64,000 bases of DNA from Tepidibacter sp. (GTDB taxonomy: Bacteria > Bacillota > Clostridia > Peptostreptococcales > Peptostreptococcaceae): assembly GCF_025210165.1 (NCBI RefSeq), contig NZ_JAOASI010000018.1:1-64000 (forward strand), written 5' to 3'. Position 1 is the stretch's first letter. Each line of letters begins with the position of its first letter. The notes below the pieces were generated by a model that was given only the letters and a program-made list of their open reading frames with translations, searched no databases and was not told the DNA's origin. The position numbers and the translations under genes were made by a program. Below, one piece after another: positions 60,976 to 64,000 of the stretch.

Positions 60976-61638
60976 GCTTTCTTCAAATTGTTCATCGTAG
61001 AACATTATATCATTTATTATACTTTTAGCTCTAGGAAGAAATTGTTTTTCTAAGTTTTGTGGATAACTAACTATTACATAGTACATTCTTTCATTGTGGT
61101 TAAATATAGATACTCTTCCTATTATATCGCTTTTGTTTTCTTGTCTTTTTATTATATCGAACTCTTCATCAGAGTCGTCTATTAGGATATAGTCGCTGAC
61201 TGTTTGATTAGTTGTATCAAAGCCATCTTCAGTTAAAGTATCTCTTGCAACCTTTGTCATGTTTTCTAAGTTTGATGATACTGTTTTTATAGGTGAAAAG
61301 AATGTTATTTTAGCTTTTTTATTCTTTTCATTATCAAAGTTAGCGTATATTGTTAAAAAATCACCTTCTTTAGAAGATGCTAACATATCTTGGGGGATAT
61401 ACGTTGTAAATTCTAAGTTAGAATCATCATATAAGTTAAAATCTAGAGTAGTGTCTTGGTCTGCAATTTTTAGTGTTTTGTTCTTCAACTTAGCTCTTTT
61501 TTGAGATGGGGTGTCTTTGATTTTTTCTTTTTCTATTAAATTGGGATCAGGCTCTTGGTATGAAGGCGAAAAATCAAAGCATGCCATAACATTAAAAGCT
61601 ATAAATATAAGTAAAATAAAAATAGATAATTTTTTCAT
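60961..61638 (-). CDS. Unknown lipoprotein
   Basis: This 225-aa protein has a signal peptide ending in VMAC, a lipobox (Cys about residue 20). A Pro/Lys/Glu-rich linker (to about residue 60) is followed by an alpha/beta domain (TLDFNLYDDSNLEFTTYIPQ, FDIIKRQENKSDIIGRVSIF, MYYVIVSYPQNLEKQFLPRA). The second part resembles the general shape of small PsbP/DUF-type lipoproteins, but I cannot name a family. The ATG follows AAGGAGG. It is a single-gene transcript that converges on the dehydrogenase operon. Confidence 0.82.
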   Translation of the reverse strand: MKKLSIFILLIFIAFNVMACFDFSPSYQEPDPNLIEKEKIKDTPSQKRAKLKNKTLKIADQDTTLDFNLYDDSNLEFTTYIPQDMLASSKEGDFLTIYANFDNEKNKKAKITFFSPIKTVSSNLENMTKVARDTLTEDGFDTTNQTVSDYILIDDSDEEFDIIKRQENKSDIIGRVSIFNHNERMYYVIVSYPQNLEKQFLPRAKSIINDIMFYDEQFEESKNLR

Positions 61639-61771
61639 GGTAAACCTCCTTCATAGTAAAATATATAGGTTTTAGATTAGTATATCCAATGATTAAAATA
61701 AATATATATAGGACAAACTAAAATATGTTAAAATGTAGTATGAAAATGATTACATATAAGGAGTTGATTTT

Positions 61772-62413
61772 GTGAAATTATTTATAGATACAGCTAATGT
61801 TGATGAGATAAGAGAGATAAATGATTGGGGAGTTATTGAGGGGGTTACTACTAATCCATCTTTAATAGCTAAAGAAGGAAGAGATTTTAAAGAGGTAGTT
61901 AAAGAGATAACTAGTATAGTAGATGGACCAATATCTGCTGAGGTAATATCTTTAGAGGCTGAGGGTATGATTAAGGAAGCTGATGAGCTTGTTAAGATTC
62001 ATCCTAATATAGTTATAAAAATTCCTATGACTAAAGAGGGATTAAAGGCTGTAAAGCATATGTCGGGTAAAGGAATAAAGACTAATGTTACTTTAGTATT
62101 CTCTGCAAACCAAGCTCTACTTGCTGCTAAGGCTGGAGCAACTTATGTAAGCCCATTTGTTGGAAGATTAGATGATATAGGTCATATTGGTGTAGATTTA
62201 ATAAGAGAAATATCTGATATATTTGATATGCATGGAATTCAAACAGAGATAATATCTGCAAGTATAAGACATACTGAGCATGTTAAGCAATCTGCGCTTG
62301 CAGGAGCTGACATATCTACTATTCCATATAAGATATTTGTACAGATGTTAAAGCATCCTATGACTGATCTTGGAATTGAGAGATTCTTAAAGGATTGGGA
62401 AGGGGTTAAGTAA
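61772..62413 (+). CDS. fsa: Transaldolase-like / fructose-6-phosphate aldolase
   Basis: This 213-aa TIM-barrel aldolase belongs to the short transaldolase (TalC/Fsa) subfamily. Motifs are [14 protein letters not shown] at the start, [16 protein letters not shown] (about 27-42), the Schiff-base lysine in [15 protein letters not shown] (about 83-97), [32 protein letters not shown] and the C-terminal [20 protein letters not shown]. Length is typical. It begins with GTG behind AAGGAGTTG. Whether it acts as transaldolase or fructose-6-phosphate aldolase cannot be decided from sequence. It probably serves pentose-phosphate interconversion. Confidence 0.94.
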   Translation: MKLFIDTANVDEIREINDWGVIEGVTTNPSLIAKEGRDFKEVVKEITSIVDGPISAEVISLEAEGMIKEADELVKIHPNIVIKIPMTKEGLKAVKHMSGKGIKTNVTLVFSANQALLAAKAGATYVSPFVGRLDDIGHIGVDLIREISDIFDMHGIQTEIISASIRHTEHVKQSALAGADISTIPYKIFVQMLKHPMTDLGIERFLKDWEGVK

Positions 62414-62531
62414 AAAATATTTTTACTTAAGTGATTGAGCGAAAAATGCTGATTATTAAAATAACGCTACTTAGTTAATATTTTAATAATCAGCATTTTT
62501 TAGTTGAGCAGCTTAAGAAAAAATATTTTTT
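62412..62531 (+). repeat. Short hairpin element, copy H, with extended arms
   Basis: The centre AAATGCTGATTATTAAAAT and ATTTTAATAATCAGCATTT pair exactly (62443-62498). The symmetry resumes outside, with AAAAAATATTTTT...CTTAAG (62413 on) matching CTTAAG...AAAAATATTTTTT (to 62531). It shares stem and AATAACGCTACTTA sequence with copy G at 54350. It lies just after the aldolase stop codon and can terminate that gene. The rest of the gap (62532-62782) is AT-rich, with only a weak TAGACA-18-TATAGT near 62668-62697. Confidence 0.8.
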
Positions 62532-62782
62532 AGTAATGTGAGAAGTTGAAAAAGTTAGTTGTTGTCATCGTTACAACGTTAAAAAGATGCAGATGGGGGT
62601 TAAGGGAGTGTAGGAAAAGAAAATTAAAGTAAAATTAACTAAATAAAACTGGAAAAATATTTACCATTTAGACAAATTATTATATACTTACATATAGTTG
62701 GAGATTCTTGTAAGATTAATTAAAGTAACTCGAATCTTTAATGAGGAATGTATATAAGTATTTATAAAGGAGGAGATTATAA

Positions 62783-64000
62783 GTGATTAAGTGGACTGAA
62801 AAAAGGTTTACAGCAATGGTAGTTGTATTAATGATGATGGTATCATTATTTATGCCATTGGGTGCATATGCAGAAGAAACAAAGGCATCATCAAATGTAG
62901 AAAAAACTACTACAGTTGAAAAGAAGGAAGTAGCAGAAGCTGAAACAAAAACAATTGACATAGTATCTATTAATGATTTTCATGGAAACGTAACAGAAGA
63001 TGCTAGAGAATCAGGAAAAAATATGGGGATGTCAAAAGTTATTAATGCAGTAAAATCAAATAAAGCTAAAAACCCAAATACGATAGCTGTATCTGCTGGA
63101 GATAGCTATCAAGGTACTGCAATGTCTAATTTGACTTATGGAGCACCTGTATCAGAAATGTATAAAGAAATGGGAATTGTTGCATCAGCAGTTGGAAACC
63201 ACGAGTTTGACTGGGGAATTCAAAGAGTAGAAAAATGGGCGAAAGATGGAAACTTTGATTTTCTTGCTGCCAATATTATTGATAAAACTACTGGAAAAGC
63301 TGTAACATGGGCGAAGCCTTATAAGGTAGTTGAACAAGATGGAATCAAAATTGGATTTATAGGATTAACAACTAGAGAAACAGCATATACAACATTACCA
63401 GAGAACGTAAAAAATTATGAATTTAGTGACTTAAAAGAAACAGCGAAAGAATGGACAGATTTCTTAAAATCAGGAAATGCTCCAGAAGGAAAAGTAGATG
63501 TAGTTATTGCATTAACTCATGTTGCTTCTTTTCAAGATAGAGAAACAAAAGAGGTTAAAGGCGATGTGGTAGATTCAGGACTATGTTCAGTAGAAAATTT
63601 AGATGCAGTTATTTCTGGACATTCGCATCAAGCCGTAGCAGGGTATGTAAATGACAAAGCAGTTGTACAAGGTTACAAATATGGACGTGCATTAGGAAAG
63701 TTAACTATTTCTCTAGACAAAGATAATAAAGTTTCAAAAATTACTCCAGCAGTAGATATGCTTTATAAGAGAAAATCTGAATTAATTGCAGATAAAGATG
63801 GACAAGCAATACATAGTAAATATGAAAATAAATTAAAGCCAGTTCTTGACGAAGTAGTAGGATCTGCAAAAGAAGGTTTATCTCATGAAAGACATAGTAA
63901 AAATGGAACAACTGTTTTAGGTCAATGGGTAAGTGATGTAATCCGTAAAAAAGCTGATGTGCAAATCGGTTTAATGAATGAAGGTGGACTACGTACAAAT
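62783..64000 (+). CDS. 5'-nucleotidase/metallophosphoesterase (UshA-like), 3' end missing
   Basis: The frame is open for 406 codons to the window edge. It starts at GTG behind AAAGGAGGAG, with a signal peptide (residues 1-30, AYA end) and a Thr/Glu/Lys linker. The metallophosphoesterase domain shows the metal-binding motifs VSINDFHGN (about 58), AVSAGDSYQG (about 95), SAVGNHEFDWG (about 135) and VISGHSHQ (about 278). The 5'-nucleotidase C-terminal domain begins around residue 345, with GQWVSDVIRKKADVQIGLMNEGGLRTN. It would hydrolyse extracellular nucleotides or cyclic nucleotides for phosphate/nucleoside uptake. Wall anchoring cannot be judged because the C-terminus is outside. Confidence 0.93.
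   Translation, partial: MIKWTEKRFTAMVVVLMMMVSLFMPLGAYAEETKASSNVEKTTTVEKKEVAEAETKTIDIVSINDFHGNVTEDARESGKNMGMSKVINAVKSNKAKNPNTIAVSAGDSYQGTAMSNLTYGAPVSEMYKEMGIVASAVGNHEFDWGIQRVEKWAKDGNFDFLAANIIDKTTGKAVTWAKPYKVVEQDGIKIGFIGLTTRETAYTTLPENVKNYEFSDLKETAKEWTDFLKSGNAPEGKVDVVIALTHVASFQDRETKEVKGDVVDSGLCSVENLDAVISGHSHQAVAGYVNDKAVVQGYKYGRALGKLTISLDKDNKVSKITPAVDMLYKRKSELIADKDGQAIHSKYENKLKPVLDEVVGSAKEGLSHERHSKNGTTVLGQWVSDVIRKKADVQIGLMNEGGLRTN

Overview
This 64 kb window is AT-rich (A/T-ending codons, many ATA and AGA codons, strong GGAGG ribosome sites). It encodes S-layer homology (SLH) proteins, an accessory SecA, many signal peptides and lipoboxes, and group-5-type sigma and sigma-54 regulators. This fits a low-GC, spore-former-type anaerobic Firmicute of class Clostridia, perhaps Peptostreptococcaceae-like. 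That placement is inferred from gene content only. I saw no rRNA, tRNA, CRISPR array or insertion sequence.

Layout. (i) 1-8.2 kb, S-layer core: the 3' end of one S-layer gene, a complete tandem paralogue with a strong promoter and long leader, then secA2 and a 224-aa protein of unknown function that may work with SecA2. (ii) 8.9-21.2 kb, a surface-protein cluster: an Ig-like protein, a 2102-aa IPT/TIG protein, a beta-module protein (tightly spaced), then an SLH protein. (iii) 21.2-24.4 kb, a decay zone with a broken CpsB-type phosphatase, a broken Wzz-type protein, a DUF4065 fragment and small ORFs. (iv) 24.4-29 kb: a TcdR/UviA-like sigma factor whose promoter overlaps LexA-like boxes, an M20 amidohydrolase with an AbgT transporter, and a DUF1659/DUF2922/YvrJ small-protein trio. 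(v) 29-37.4 kb: two YcdB-domain proteins (one SLH-anchored), an exported PepF, a DUF4430 lipoprotein, galU and a Dabb protein. (vi) 37.8-43.8 kb: TetR-controlled RND efflux operon with a TolC-family protein. (vii) 43.8-49 kb: a GGDEF/EAL protein, an SLH protein and a stand-alone receiver. (viii) 49-54.3 kb: a second export operon (adaptor, two ABC-2 permeases, MarR, TolC-family) with no ATPase. (ix) 54.6-60.9 kb: a ClpP-like lipoprotein, a sigma-54 activator with its DNA-binding domain out of frame, and a three-gene oxidoreductase operon behind a GG-N10-GC promoter. (x) 61-64 kb: a lipoprotein, a transaldolase-like aldolase and a truncated 5'-nucleotidase.

Most striking signals. First, a family of about 200-bp intergenic elements folds end to end into one long hairpin. 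Base changes in one arm are matched in the other, and shortened and inverted copies occur. Second, both TolC-family proteins seem to lack the outer-membrane beta-barrel segments and carry a YPxNTYxYK motif instead. Third, SecA2 ends in three tandem beta-rich repeats. Fourth, an SOS-type operator overlaps the sigma-factor promoter. All family assignments are from reading the sequence; no database search was possible.
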